Part shown: positions 1 through 6,149 of the stretch, in pieces
Layout of the letters: each line of letters starts with the position of its first letter
How positions within the stretch are numbered: position 1 is the stretch's first letter
Made by a program: the position numbers and the translations under genes
The notes under the pieces: model-generated
Databases searched by the model: none
What the model saw: only the letters and a program-made list of their open reading frames with translations
Told to the model about the DNA's origin: nothing
Origin: Planctomycetota bacterium
GTDB taxonomy: Bacteria > Planctomycetota > Planctomycetia > Pirellulales > Pirellulaceae
Assembly (NCBI GenBank): GCA_026692885.1
Contig: JAPLNJ010000764.1
Location: 1-14,376, forward strand
Direction of reading: 5' to 3'
DNA: 14,376 bases

Positions 1-41
1 ATTTCCTGGATTTTCCGTTCCGTGAGCTTCTTGCTCGACAT
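1..41 (-). CDS. 5' end of a possible IS transposase (IS21 IstA-like), cut by the window edge
   Basis: Only the first 13 codons are visible, reading MSSKKLTERKIQE on the minus strand. Translation is well supported: the complement of 42-60 contains AAGGAGGG, eight bases before the ATG at 41. The start (MSSKKLTERKIQE followed by I or M) resembles the N-terminus of IS21-family IstA transposases, which typically begin with a short basic stretch and a 'RKI.EILRL' helix of the DNA-binding domain. That family call is from memory of the pattern and rests on very few residues. A short palindrome at 79-90 lies in the presumed upstream or end region. It could equally be the start of any small basic protein. 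I am fairly sure it is a real start and unsure of the family. Confidence 0.4.
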   Translation of the reverse strand, partial: MSSKKLTERKIQE

Positions 42-78
42 CTTCCGTCCCTCCTTGAACTTCCACGCTGTGAACGAA

Positions 79-90
79 CCCGATTTCGGG
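79..90. repeat. Short palindrome between divergent genes
   Basis: CCCGATTTCGGG forms a 5-bp inverted repeat (CCCGA/TCGGG) around TT. It lies between the minus-strand start at 41 and the plus-strand regulator gene. It could be part of an insertion-sequence end or an operator. No target duplication can be checked because the other end lies outside the window. Confidence 0.3.
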
Positions 91-260
91 ACGGCATGAT
101 ATCCGACCGATGCTATCACTGCAAACCCGTTCCTGCGCCCATGGACACCGGGTAAGAAATTTGGCACTAGTTCGATCGTCCAGACGTTTGTTACACTGGA
201 CCAGAAGTCTGCGGGATCTGTCCGCTGCCCTGTTGGCCCACGTTTTTCCACCCGACCACC

Positions 261-1604
261 ATGACTGTCTCATCCGACGGCGATTTCCACAGCGTCATCC
301 TCGACTCCATCAACGACGGAGTGTTCACCGTTGACGATCAGTGGCGGATCACCTCGTTCAACCAAGCCGCGGAGCGGATCACCGGCGTGCGGCGGCAGGA
401 TGCCGTTGGCCGGCCGTGTTGCGAGGTCTTTCGGGCGAACATCTGCGAGGTCGGTTGCGCGCTGCGGGAGACCGTCACTACCGGCCGCCCCATTGTCAAC
501 AAGGCCGTGCATATCCTGGACGTGCGGGGCAATCGTGTTCCGATCAGTGTCTCCACGGCGGTCTTCCGCGATTCCACAGGCCAGGTGATCGGCGGCGTCG
601 AGACGTTCCGGGATCTGAGCGTGGTGGAGGACCTGCGCAAAGAACTGCACGCGAAATACAGTTTTGCGGATATCGTGGGCCGCAGTGCGGCTATGCAGCA
701 GCTCTTTCAACTCCTGCCCTTGGTCAGTGACAGCGACAGCAGCGTGCTGATCGAGGGCGCGAGCGGGACGGGTAAAGAGCTGTTTGCTCGCGCGATCCAC
801 AATCTGTCTCACCGCCGTAAGCGGCGGTTTGTCGCACTCAACTGCGGCGCGTTGCCCGACAGCCTGTTGGAATCGGAACTGTTCGGCTACAAAGCGGGCG
901 CGTTTACGGACGCTAAGAAGGATAAGCCGGGACGATTTGCCGTGGCGGACGGTGGGACATTGCTGCTGGATGAAATCGGCGATATCTCGTCCGCCATGCA
1001 GGCGCGTCTGCTGCGTGTGCTGCAAGAGCGGACATTTGAGCCGCTGGGTTCCAGCGAGCCGGTCCGAACGGACGTGCGCATCATCGCGGCCACGAACAAG
1101 AGTCTGACCAAGTTGGTCGGCAAGGGGCAGTTCCGCGAGGATCTGTTCTATCGCATTCACGTGATTCGCTTGCTGTTGCCCAGCCTTCGCGACCGGCGTG
1201 AGGACATTCCGCTGTTGATCGAGCATTTCATCGGCAAGTACAGCCGCCTCCAGGGCAAGGACGTCGTGGGCGTGTCCGAGGAAGTGCTGGCGCGGCTGAT
1301 GGAGTACCACTACCCAGGCAACGTCCGAGAACTGGAGAACACCATCGAGCATGCCTTTGTGCTCTGCCAGGGCGGCCTGCTCCAACTCGCTCACCTTCCC
1401 CCGCACCTCCGCGGCACCGCGTCGACCGACCCCCCACAGGGCATCGCGGGGATGACACTTGAGTCCATGGAGCGAATTCTGATCAGTGACACGCTCCGGC
1501 GGAACGGAGGTAACCGCACGGCAGCGGCCAAACAACTGGGTATCAACCCCAGCACGCTCTTCCGCAAAATCAAAGCCCTGAAGATCGAGACGCCACAGGA
1601 TTGA
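261..1604 (+). CDS. Sigma-54-dependent transcriptional activator with Cys-containing PAS domain
   Basis: This 447-residue protein activates RNA polymerase carrying sigma-54 by ATP hydrolysis. Domains in order: a PAS sensor at about 8-125; the AAA+ domain at about 138-375 with Walker A GASGTGKE (166-173), the sigma-54 contact loop GAFTDA (213-218, usually GAFTGA), Walker B GGTLLLDEIG (231-240) and GNVREL (353-358); and a Fis-type helix-turn-helix at about 405-442. There is no receiver domain, so the signal must be sensed directly. The PAS domain has four cysteines (C53, C54, C62, C66; pattern CC-x7-C-x3-C), suggesting a metal, Fe-S or redox input. Regulators of this sort are found beside NifX/orange-protein-type genes in Deltaproteobacteria and planctomycetes (recalled, not searched), and a NifX-like gene follows here. 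The ATG at 261 has no SD, but the PAS domain begins right after it. The activator call is very sure; the ligand is unknown. Confidence 0.93.
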   Translation: MTVSSDGDFHSVILDSINDGVFTVDDQWRITSFNQAAERITGVRRQDAVGRPCCEVFRANICEVGCALRETVTTGRPIVNKAVHILDVRGNRVPISVSTAVFRDSTGQVIGGVETFRDLSVVEDLRKELHAKYSFADIVGRSAAMQQLFQLLPLVSDSDSSVLIEGASGTGKELFARAIHNLSHRRKRRFVALNCGALPDSLLESELFGYKAGAFTDAKKDKPGRFAVADGGTLLLDEIGDISSAMQARLLRVLQERTFEPLGSSEPVRTDVRIIAATNKSLTKLVGKGQFREDLFYRIHVIRLLLPSLRDRREDIPLLIEHFIGKYSRLQGKDVVGVSEEVLARLMEYHYPGNVRELENTIEHAFVLCQGGLLQLAHLPPHLRGTASTDPPQGIAGMTLESMERILISDTLRRNGGNRTAAAKQLGINPSTLFRKIKALKIETPQD

Positions 1605-1616
1605 GCCGCCGCCGAG

Positions 1617-1666
1617 GCATGGCAAAATGCGATAATCACGTCGACAGGCATGGCAATTTGCCATGC
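1617..1666. promoter_or_regulatory. Tandem dyad, probable activator binding sites (UAS)
   Basis: A perfect 9-bp inverted repeat, GCATGGCAA-T-TTGCCATGC, occupies 1648-1666. Thirty-one bases upstream, at 1617-1635, the left arm GCATGGCAA recurs exactly and the right arm is degenerate (5 of 9 positions match). A 31-bp offset is close to three helical turns, so two dimers would sit on the same DNA face, as is usual for enhancer sites of sigma-54 activators. The sites start 12 bases after the activator gene stops and lie about 400 bp upstream of the NifX-like gene. That this activator binds here is inference. I found no -24/-12 element with exact spacing downstream. Confidence 0.5.
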
Positions 1667-1708
1667 ATTCAGGTCCGCGAGCCGCCTCGCAAGAATTGTT
1701 TTCTGTAG

Positions 1709-1810
1709 GGTACATCAAGCTCGCCCACGCCCTTGGTGCATCGTGGCCTGGGGCAAACGGCGATTCCCAGCGTGCCACCTTGGCCAACGCTTGCCGAGCG
1801 CCGATGTACC
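1709..1810 (+). ncRNA. Candidate structured RNA: nested five-stem hairpin
   Basis: Five complementary segments are nested in order: GGTACATC (1709-1716) with GATGTACC (1803-1810); GCTCG (1719-1723) with CGAGC (1795-1799); TTGG (1733-1736) with CCAA (1784-1787); GTGGC (1743-1747) with GCCAC (1774-1778); and CTGGG (1748-1752) with CCCAG (1766-1770). Together they make one elongated hairpin of about 102 nt with internal loops and a 13-nt apical loop. It lies between the sigma-54 activator and the NifX-like gene, and no convincing ORF covers it. It does not match a riboswitch class I recognise. It could be a leader element, a small RNA, or the remnant of a palindromic repeat. The pairing is visible; function is inferred. 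Confidence 0.35.
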
Positions 1811-2061
1811 AAGCAAATCGCTGGTCCGAAGCAACCTGTGAGCAGGATCGCCATGCATCACCCCGGTTCGCGGTTCCATCCTCCATGTGCTCTACGCGAT
1901 CATCCTTGCCATCTCAATACCAGCCGAACTATCGGGTTGGCATGAGAAGTGAAGTGGGGGTTGGGGCATGAACTCGACGCGGGACGACGTGCCAAATTGT
2001 CCCGGCCTGGATCGGAACTCCAGGCGATGTCAGTTTCCGTCTCGAACAAGGCATGGTGGCC

Positions 2062-2442
2062 ATGAAGATTGCAATTCCGGTCTGGCAAGGACGCGTGTCC
2101 CCGCTAGGGATGAAGATTGCGATTCCGTTGGCCGATGGTCGCCTGGCAATGCGACTTCGCCACTGTGATACTTTCGCCCTGGTGGAGTTGGACACCGTCC
2201 AGCGCCGATCCAGGAGCGCTATCTTTGTGACCCCGCCGCCTAAGCAAGATTTGTTTCCCGGCTGGTTGCACGACCATGGTGTCAACGTTGTAATTGCCGG
2301 AAGCCTGGGGCACCGATCCCAGCAGCGCTTTGCGGAAAACGGAATTCGTGTGCTGCTCGGCGCGCCTCGCGAAACCCCCGACAAGCTACTCGCCGCGTAC
2401 CTGGACGGAACCCTGACAAACCAAACATGGAGGCCCACATGA
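2062..2442 (+). CDS. NifX/NifB-family (dinitrogenase iron-molybdenum cofactor type) protein with duplicated start
   Basis: The protein is 126 residues from 2062 or 110 from the second start at 2110. The part from 2110 has the family layout: MKIAIPLADGRLA, HCDTFALVELD, a proline patch (TPPP, 57-60), GWLHDHGVNVVIAGSLG (67-83), then IRVLLGAPRETPDKLLAAYLDGTL (95-118). Members bind Fe-S or Mo-containing clusters and act in cluster delivery or sensing. Two oddities stand out. The first 16 codons (MKIAIPVWQGRVSPLG) are a second family-type N-terminus, typical of the sister subgroup that starts MKIAIPVWQGRVSP. The usual HFGHC cluster region reads RLRHC, and the usual C-terminal Cys/His residues are missing. 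Neither start has a good SD, so the true start is unsettled. The gene could be decaying. It probably answers to the activator upstream. Confidence 0.8.
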   Translation: MKIAIPVWQGRVSPLGMKIAIPLADGRLAMRLRHCDTFALVELDTVQRRSRSAIFVTPPPKQDLFPGWLHDHGVNVVIAGSLGHRSQQRFAENGIRVLLGAPRETPDKLLAAYLDGTLTNQTWRPT

Positions 2443-2473
2443 GCTGCTCGCGACTGTTCCAACAACAGCCCTG

Positions 2474-2716
2474 ATGTGGAACTATCGCGATCGGTCCTGG
2501 GAAATCGGCCCCCGCGGCCATGCACTGCATGCCTTGACCCTGTACGACAAACAGGTCTTCGGCGGGAAGCCGGCCGAGCGGAAGGACGAACTGGCTCAAG
2601 CCCGTGACGATCAGGCCGGCCCGATTGCAGGTGGCCCTCAGTTCAACGCAAGCAAATCTCCCAGCCCCGCCAAATCGGTTCCGAGAGCGGGTCTGTTCGG
2701 GCGTGGCAGACGCTGA
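2474..2716 (+). CDS. Hypothetical 80-residue ORF
   Basis: An open frame 31 bases after the NifX-like gene encodes a hydrophilic, basic 80-residue protein starting MWNYRDRSWEIGPRG and ending in a Pro/Ser/Arg-rich tail (about 58-80). The first 50 codons have GC-rich third positions like real genes here, which is its main support. There is no SD, signal peptide or recognised motif. Small Gly/Arg-rich proteins often accompany NifX-type genes, but this one does not match those I know. It may be spurious. Confidence 0.25.
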   Translation: MWNYRDRSWEIGPRGHALHALTLYDKQVFGGKPAERKDELAQARDDQAGPIAGGPQFNASKSPSPAKSVPRAGLFGRGRR

Positions 2717-2870
2717 CGTGCGGTGACAAACGATCATCAGCATCCGGCAGGATCCGAATGACAAACGCCCCTGGTACCTGAAGCACCCGAGGATCTGCTG
2801 AAACGCGTGTCGCTCCACCGCCGTCGTGACCGGCCACCTTACGTCTGTATCGCGGCTTTCCCGCGCGCCG
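2717..2870. other. Short non-coding interval
   Basis: No gene or clear terminator is seen between the weak ORF and the promoter at 2871. If the ORF at 2474-2716 is not real, the empty stretch is 2443-2870. Confidence 0.4.
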
Positions 2871-2899
2871 TTGACTTGTTCGACCATCATCCCTAGAAT
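2871..2899 (+). promoter_or_regulatory. Sigma-70-type promoter for the small exported protein and pseudopilin genes
   Basis: TTGACT (2871-2876) and TAGAAT (2894-2899) are separated by exactly 17 bases, close to the consensus. Transcription would begin near 2906, about 30 bases before the ATG at 2937. This is the best sigma-70-like promoter in the window on the plus strand. Confidence 0.65.
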
Positions 2900-2936
2900 T
2901 GCCAACGCTTCTGGACACCACTTTTTCGAGTGAGCT

Positions 2937-3311
2937 ATGGTCGCCATCGGTCGCCGCATCGCAACGTGGGTGTTGCTCTCCAATTACCTCTTCGCGGTAA
3001 CTGCGGCGAGTTTGTTCCATAACCACCGTCCAGACGCCTGCGGTCATGATGGGGACCGAGGCAGGATGATCGCCACCGCAGACGGCGGTGGCGGCCTCCT
3101 TGTAGGCGAGCGAGAGAATCACGTCGCCAGTTCGCCTGAACACGGCTGTGCCGTCTGCCAATTCCTGTCGCAGAAGGTCGCGCCGACGCGGCCCGTCGAG
3201 GCACTCCACGTGGAGGCCATGCCGCAATTCACGACCGAGGCGCCGCCCGTGGTTGTGGCGCGCTCCTCTCTTCGCCTGCAGCGGACTAGAGCACCTCCGC
3301 TGGGCGCGTGA
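2937..3311 (+). CDS. Small exported His/Cys protein, DUF2946-like
   Basis: A 124-residue protein with a hydrophobic N-terminal segment (about 8-26) that should export or anchor it. It is followed by a His/Cys-rich stretch: HNH (28-30), C35, H37, then HGCAVCQFL (69-77) with a CxxC pair C71/C74. It ends in a basic segment containing RAPP. This pattern (TM segment, HxH, CAVC, terminal APP) recalls DUF2946-type proteins associated with metal uptake, and similar small genes sit directly before DUF1559 genes in planctomycetes (from memory). The promoter ends 37 bases upstream and the DUF1559 gene starts 91 bases downstream, so the two are probably co-transcribed. No strong SD precedes the start. 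A role in periplasmic metal binding is inferred. Confidence 0.65.
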   Translation: MVAIGRRIATWVLLSNYLFAVTAASLFHNHRPDACGHDGDRGRMIATADGGGGLLVGERENHVASSPEHGCAVCQFLSQKVAPTRPVEALHVEAMPQFTTEAPPVVVARSSLRLQRTRAPPLGA

Positions 3312-3402
3312 GCTCACCCGTTCCGTCCCCGGCATGTGCGTCCTAGTACGCCCGCGCGCCGTGTCTGATCATTCCGCCCATCATTTCTTGGAAGGTGCTC
3401 CA

Positions 3403-4299
3403 ATGTTCTTGCGTAGAAAAGGCTTTACTCTGGTCGAGTTGTTGGTCGTCATCTTCATTATCGGAATCCTGGTTTCGCTGTTGCTGCCGGCGGTTCAAGC
3501 GGCCCGCGAGAGTTCGCGACGGTGTTCGTGCTGCAACCATCTCAATCAAATTGGGGTGGCGGCCCACATGCATCACAACACCTACGGACATTTGCCAGCG
3601 GGCTGGAGCGGCTACAATTCGGGCGGTCAGCCGCTCTCCCTCGGAGATCCGGGCTGGGGCTGGGCGGCCCGTGTCTTGCCGTTCATCGAGCAGTCCAACG
3701 TGGAGAAGAACCTGATCGATTTCGAGAAAGCGGTGATCGATTCTGCCAACGACGCGGCGCGCCTGTATCACCTATCGACGTTCCGCTGCCCTTCCGATTC
3801 CGGCCAAGACAGATTTCTCAATCTGGACGAGGAGACCGGTACCGGAAGCTTCGAATTCGCAACCGCCAATTACGTTGGCGTGTGGGGGACCACCGGAGGT
3901 GCTGACGGTATTCACACTTGTGCCGCACTCCCCGCGGGTCAGTCGTGCCTGAGCGACGGCTGCTTCTTCCACAACAGCCGCGTCCGCTTTGCCGACATCC
4001 TCGACGGCCTGAGCCAGACCTTCATGGTCGGCGAGCGAAGTTCGCGGCGGGACTTCTCGACGTGGGTTGGCAGCGAACCAGCGAACGACTGCGCGCCCGG
4101 CCGGATTGTCGGGACTGCCATTTACTCGCCTAACTGGCCGCAGAGTCACACTCACGACTTCAGCAGCGAGCACCCTTCGGGCACGCATTTCCTCTTGGCC
4201 GACGGATCGGTGCGTCTCGTACCGGAGACGATCGACATCGCCGTGTACCGCGCTCTCGTGACGCGAAGCGGCAGCGAGACCGTGTCGGCGCCGCCTTGA
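3403..4299 (+). CDS. DUF1559 prepilin-like (H-X9-DG) protein
   Basis: The 298-residue protein starts [40 protein letters not shown]. This is a short basic leader with the prepilin peptidase site G7/F8, the conserved E12, and a hydrophobic helix to about 30. The DUF1559 body ends in the H-X9-DG motif (H257, D267-G268; SSEHPSGTHFLLADGSVR). Members are processed like type II secretion or type IV pseudopilins; their individual roles are mostly unknown. The open frame extends upstream to 3148, but GGAAGG at 3390-3395, seven bases before the ATG at 3403, and the leader fix this start. CSCC at 41-44 and further cysteines in the body allow disulfides. It follows the small His/Cys protein, and an exported methyltransferase-like gene comes next. 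Confidence 0.93.
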   Translation: MFLRRKGFTLVELLVVIFIIGILVSLLLPAVQAARESSRRCSCCNHLNQIGVAAHMHHNTYGHLPAGWSGYNSGGQPLSLGDPGWGWAARVLPFIEQSNVEKNLIDFEKAVIDSANDAARLYHLSTFRCPSDSGQDRFLNLDEETGTGSFEFATANYVGVWGTTGGADGIHTCAALPAGQSCLSDGCFFHNSRVRFADILDGLSQTFMVGERSSRRDFSTWVGSEPANDCAPGRIVGTAIYSPNWPQSHTHDFSSEHPSGTHFLLADGSVRLVPETIDIAVYRALVTRSGSETVSAPP

Positions 4300-4324
4300 G
4301 CGGTCGTTGGCCGGACTGTCTAAT
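4296..4324 (+). promoter_or_regulatory. Possible sigma-70-type promoter for the methyltransferase gene
   Basis: TTGAGC (4296-4301) and TCTAAT (4319-4324) are 17 bases apart. The -35 element overlaps the stop codon of the DUF1559 gene. The -10 matches 5 of 6 consensus bases and the -35 matches 4 of 6. This would put the methyltransferase gene under its own promoter, with a leader of about 100 nt. Confidence 0.4.
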
Positions 4325-4401
4325 CTGCACGACCACCAAGTTGGCCAGCCGGTCTCGGTGCTCGGCGAGATTCGGCTCTGGAAGGTCAATCTACTTTGCC
4401 T

Positions 4402-4416
4402 GCGGCCCCAGGCCGC
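4402..4416 (+). promoter_or_regulatory. Hairpin just before the methyltransferase SD
   Basis: GCGGCC-CCA-GGCCGC is a perfect 6-bp GC stem with a 3-nt loop that ends two bases before the SD GAGGA (4419-4423). There is no following T-run, so it is not a standard terminator. It may affect ribosome access. Function is inferred. Confidence 0.3.
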
Positions 4417-4431
4417 TTGAGGAATTGTGAC

Positions 4432-5184
4432 ATGAGACCCTGGTTATCTGCTCCGGTTGCGGCTGTCGGTTCACTGCTCCTTGCCGCGATTGCCGTTGCT
4501 CAGGACTCGGCCGCGCCCGAGGGCATCAAGAGCGAACAGGCGTTGCCGAGTCGCCACCAGTACGTGGTGCAGGACATCCTCAAGTTCTGTCAGCCCAAGA
4601 AAGGTCTCTGGGTCGATCTGGGCGCCGGCCAGGGCCCGGTGGCGATGCACTTGATCGAGGCCACCGGCAACGCCGTGGTCATGCTCGATCCCAACCGGGA
4701 ATCGCTGACCAAGGGTCTTGAACTCGCCCGGGAGAAGAAAATCGAAGACCGGCTGTCGGCCGTGGTTGGTTCTGCAGAGTCCCTGCCGTTCCCCGACAAC
4801 ACGGTGGATCTCGTGGTGAGTCGCGGCTCGATTTTCTTTTGGGATGATCCGATCAAGGGACTGCAGGAGGTTCACCGCGTCCTGCGACCGGGTGGCAAGG
4901 CGTACATCGGCGGCGGTGCCGGAAGCGGCTATCCCAAGTCGGCCGTGGAAAAGTTAATTCAGGAACGGAAAGAAAAGTTGCAGGGTGACGAGGCCGAGAA
5001 ATGGAAACGGTTTGTCGAACTGCGCCGGCCGGAGCAAATGCGGAAATGGGCCGAGGCGGCTGGGCTGTGCGAGTTCGATGTGTTCGGCCGTGGAGCGCTC
5101 TCGGCCGACGATGAGAAAGTGGGCCAGGGCGTCTGGCTGCTGTTCCAGAAGAAACGGCCTGCCGCCGTTGAACCCTCGAATTGA
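4432..5184 (+). CDS. Exported class I SAM-methyltransferase-fold protein
   Basis: The 250-residue protein has a clear Sec signal (MRPWLSAPVAAVGSLLLAAIAVAQ, likely cleavage AVA/Q at 23/24), then a Rossmann methyltransferase domain. Motif I is VDLGAGQG (61-68), the ribose-binding acid is probably D86, and SRGSIFFWDDP (130-140) and VLRPGG (150-155) match the UbiE/type 11 subgroup. SAM is not expected outside the cytoplasm, so either the enzyme works at an unusual place, SAM is bound before export, or the head acts as an anchor. The chosen ATG at 4432 has the SD GAGGA eight bases upstream; a TTG at 4396 would extend the frame but has no SD. The next gene is an HMA lipoprotein. I recall similar methyltransferases near corrinoid/metal ABC transporters in other bacteria, which would suit the B12 locus here, but that is weak inference. 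The substrate is unknown. Confidence 0.85.
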   Translation: MRPWLSAPVAAVGSLLLAAIAVAQDSAAPEGIKSEQALPSRHQYVVQDILKFCQPKKGLWVDLGAGQGPVAMHLIEATGNAVVMLDPNRESLTKGLELAREKKIEDRLSAVVGSAESLPFPDNTVDLVVSRGSIFFWDDPIKGLQEVHRVLRPGGKAYIGGGAGSGYPKSAVEKLIQERKEKLQGDEAEKWKRFVELRRPEQMRKWAEAAGLCEFDVFGRGALSADDEKVGQGVWLLFQKKRPAAVEPSN

Positions 5185-5321
5185 AGTTGCATCTGGCCCG
5201 TTGCGTCCGCGCATCACGGCGACCCGCTACAATGCCGGCTTGCGTTCGCAGAGATTGCTTGCCGGGCCGTCCGACGCGGACTCCTGTGAGCAAACAGAAG
5301 CCTTAATGAGGGAGTTGCATC

Positions 5322-5687
5322 ATGAGGAATTGGTCGATCGTGTGCGCCGTGTTGGCTCTGTCTTACGCTGCGTTCAGCGGGTGTTCCAGCCGACAGCCGA
5401 AGGCCCGCCCGGAGAAGTCATCGAGCACGGAGGCCGCGGGCGAAGAACTCGTGTTCACGGTCCGCGGCATGCACTGCGATGGCTGCGCCCAGGCCATCAC
5501 CGAGGCGGTTCAGGCACTTCCCGGCGTGAAGTCGGTCGAGGTCTCGTTCGCGGACAAGCGAGCGGTGATCGTTCCGACGAAAGGCGAATTCGACTCAGAG
5601 GCGGTGCTCGCCGTGGTCAAGAAGATGGGTTATGAAGCCACGCCCGCCGTCCAGGCGTCCCCCTCGCCGGATACAGATTCTCGCTGA
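5322..5687 (+). CDS. Heavy-metal-associated (HMA) domain lipoprotein
   Basis: A 121-residue protein with a lipoprotein signal: hydrophobic segment 5-19 and lipobox AFSGC with the lipidated cysteine at 21. A polar linker (22-41) leads to an HMA/MerP-like domain (43-107) with the metal motif GMHCDGC (49-55; C52, C55) and the conserved KMGYEA end (101-106). Such domains bind Cu(I), Hg(II) or Zn(II) through the two cysteines. Anchored in the membrane, it would act as a periplasmic metal chaperone or scavenger. The SD GAGGGAG (5308-5314) lies seven bases before the ATG. No P-type ATPase is in the window, so its partner is unknown. Confidence 0.92.
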   Translation: MRNWSIVCAVLALSYAAFSGCSSRQPKARPEKSSSTEAAGEELVFTVRGMHCDGCAQAITEAVQALPGVKSVEVSFADKRAVIVPTKGEFDSEAVLAVVKKMGYEATPAVQASPSPDTDSR

Positions 5688-6149
5688 GTTCATGCGTGAC
5701 GATGGCCGGACATACTGTCTGACGGCGCTGCGCCTGCACCCTGCGCACGCTTCAGCTTCACCCAGCGTCACCTCGTGCGTCAGTCCCTCCCGCAATTGCC
5801 GAGTCGGCTTCCCCAAAGATATGCCACCCATCCGGAATCGCTACCGCGGGCGCGCGAGTTGCATCGTCATCCCACAGCCGCCGCCATGACAGCCGCCTGA
5901 CCTTGGTCATGTGGCTTCATGGGGCAAAGTACGGGGTGTGGCGGATTGGGCCAGTCGCCAGCAGACCGGCGAGGCTTCTCCAGCAAGAGGAAGAGGCGTG
6001 AAGAACAACTTCGGTGCTGCAAGAATGTATCGCAAAGCACGGGGCTACCTGCGAAAAATTTGCAGCGCGCAACGTGGTCACGGGGACCTTTTGCGTACGG
6101 AAGAAGTTGGGCGTGAATTCCCCGCAACAAGAAAAGGATGGGTGCAGCG
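5688..6149. other. Non-coding interval before the Gly/Arg/Trp-rich secreted protein
   Basis: About 460 nt in which no frame gives a convincing protein on either strand. Short ORFs are rich in Arg, Pro and Ser and lack start signals. I see no tRNA, small RNA signature, terminator or good promoter. It may hold a decayed gene. Confidence 0.45.

Larger units (their letters stand above)
1605..2061. other. Non-coding interval between activator and NifX-like gene
   Basis: About 450 nt with no convincing gene. It holds the tandem dyad and the nested hairpin listed separately. Short ORFs here lack SD sites and recognisable sequence. I saw no intrinsic terminator after the activator and no sigma-70 promoter of good quality. 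Confidence 0.6.

Noticed and set aside
1651..1668. A sigma-54 -24/-12 promoter, TGGCAATTTGCCATGCA
   Set aside because: The GG and GC elements are 11 bases apart instead of 10, and the match is explained by the palindrome. TTGGCCAACGCTTGCC at 1780-1795 fails by one base the other way.
270..1886. A 538-codon open frame on the minus strand
   Set aside because: It is antisense to the sigma-54 activator, whose motifs are complete. The antisense protein has no domain pattern; long antisense frames are common in GC-rich DNA.
2282..2983. A 233-codon minus-strand open frame over the NifX end and following interval
   Set aside because: It overlaps the NifX-like gene antisense, has no SD or recognisable motif, and is Cys/Arg-rich in the manner of shadow frames.
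5201..5233. A sigma-70 promoter, TTGCGT with TACAAT, before the HMA lipoprotein
   Set aside because: The -10 is good but the spacer is 21 bases and no better -35 is present, so it was not listed as a feature.
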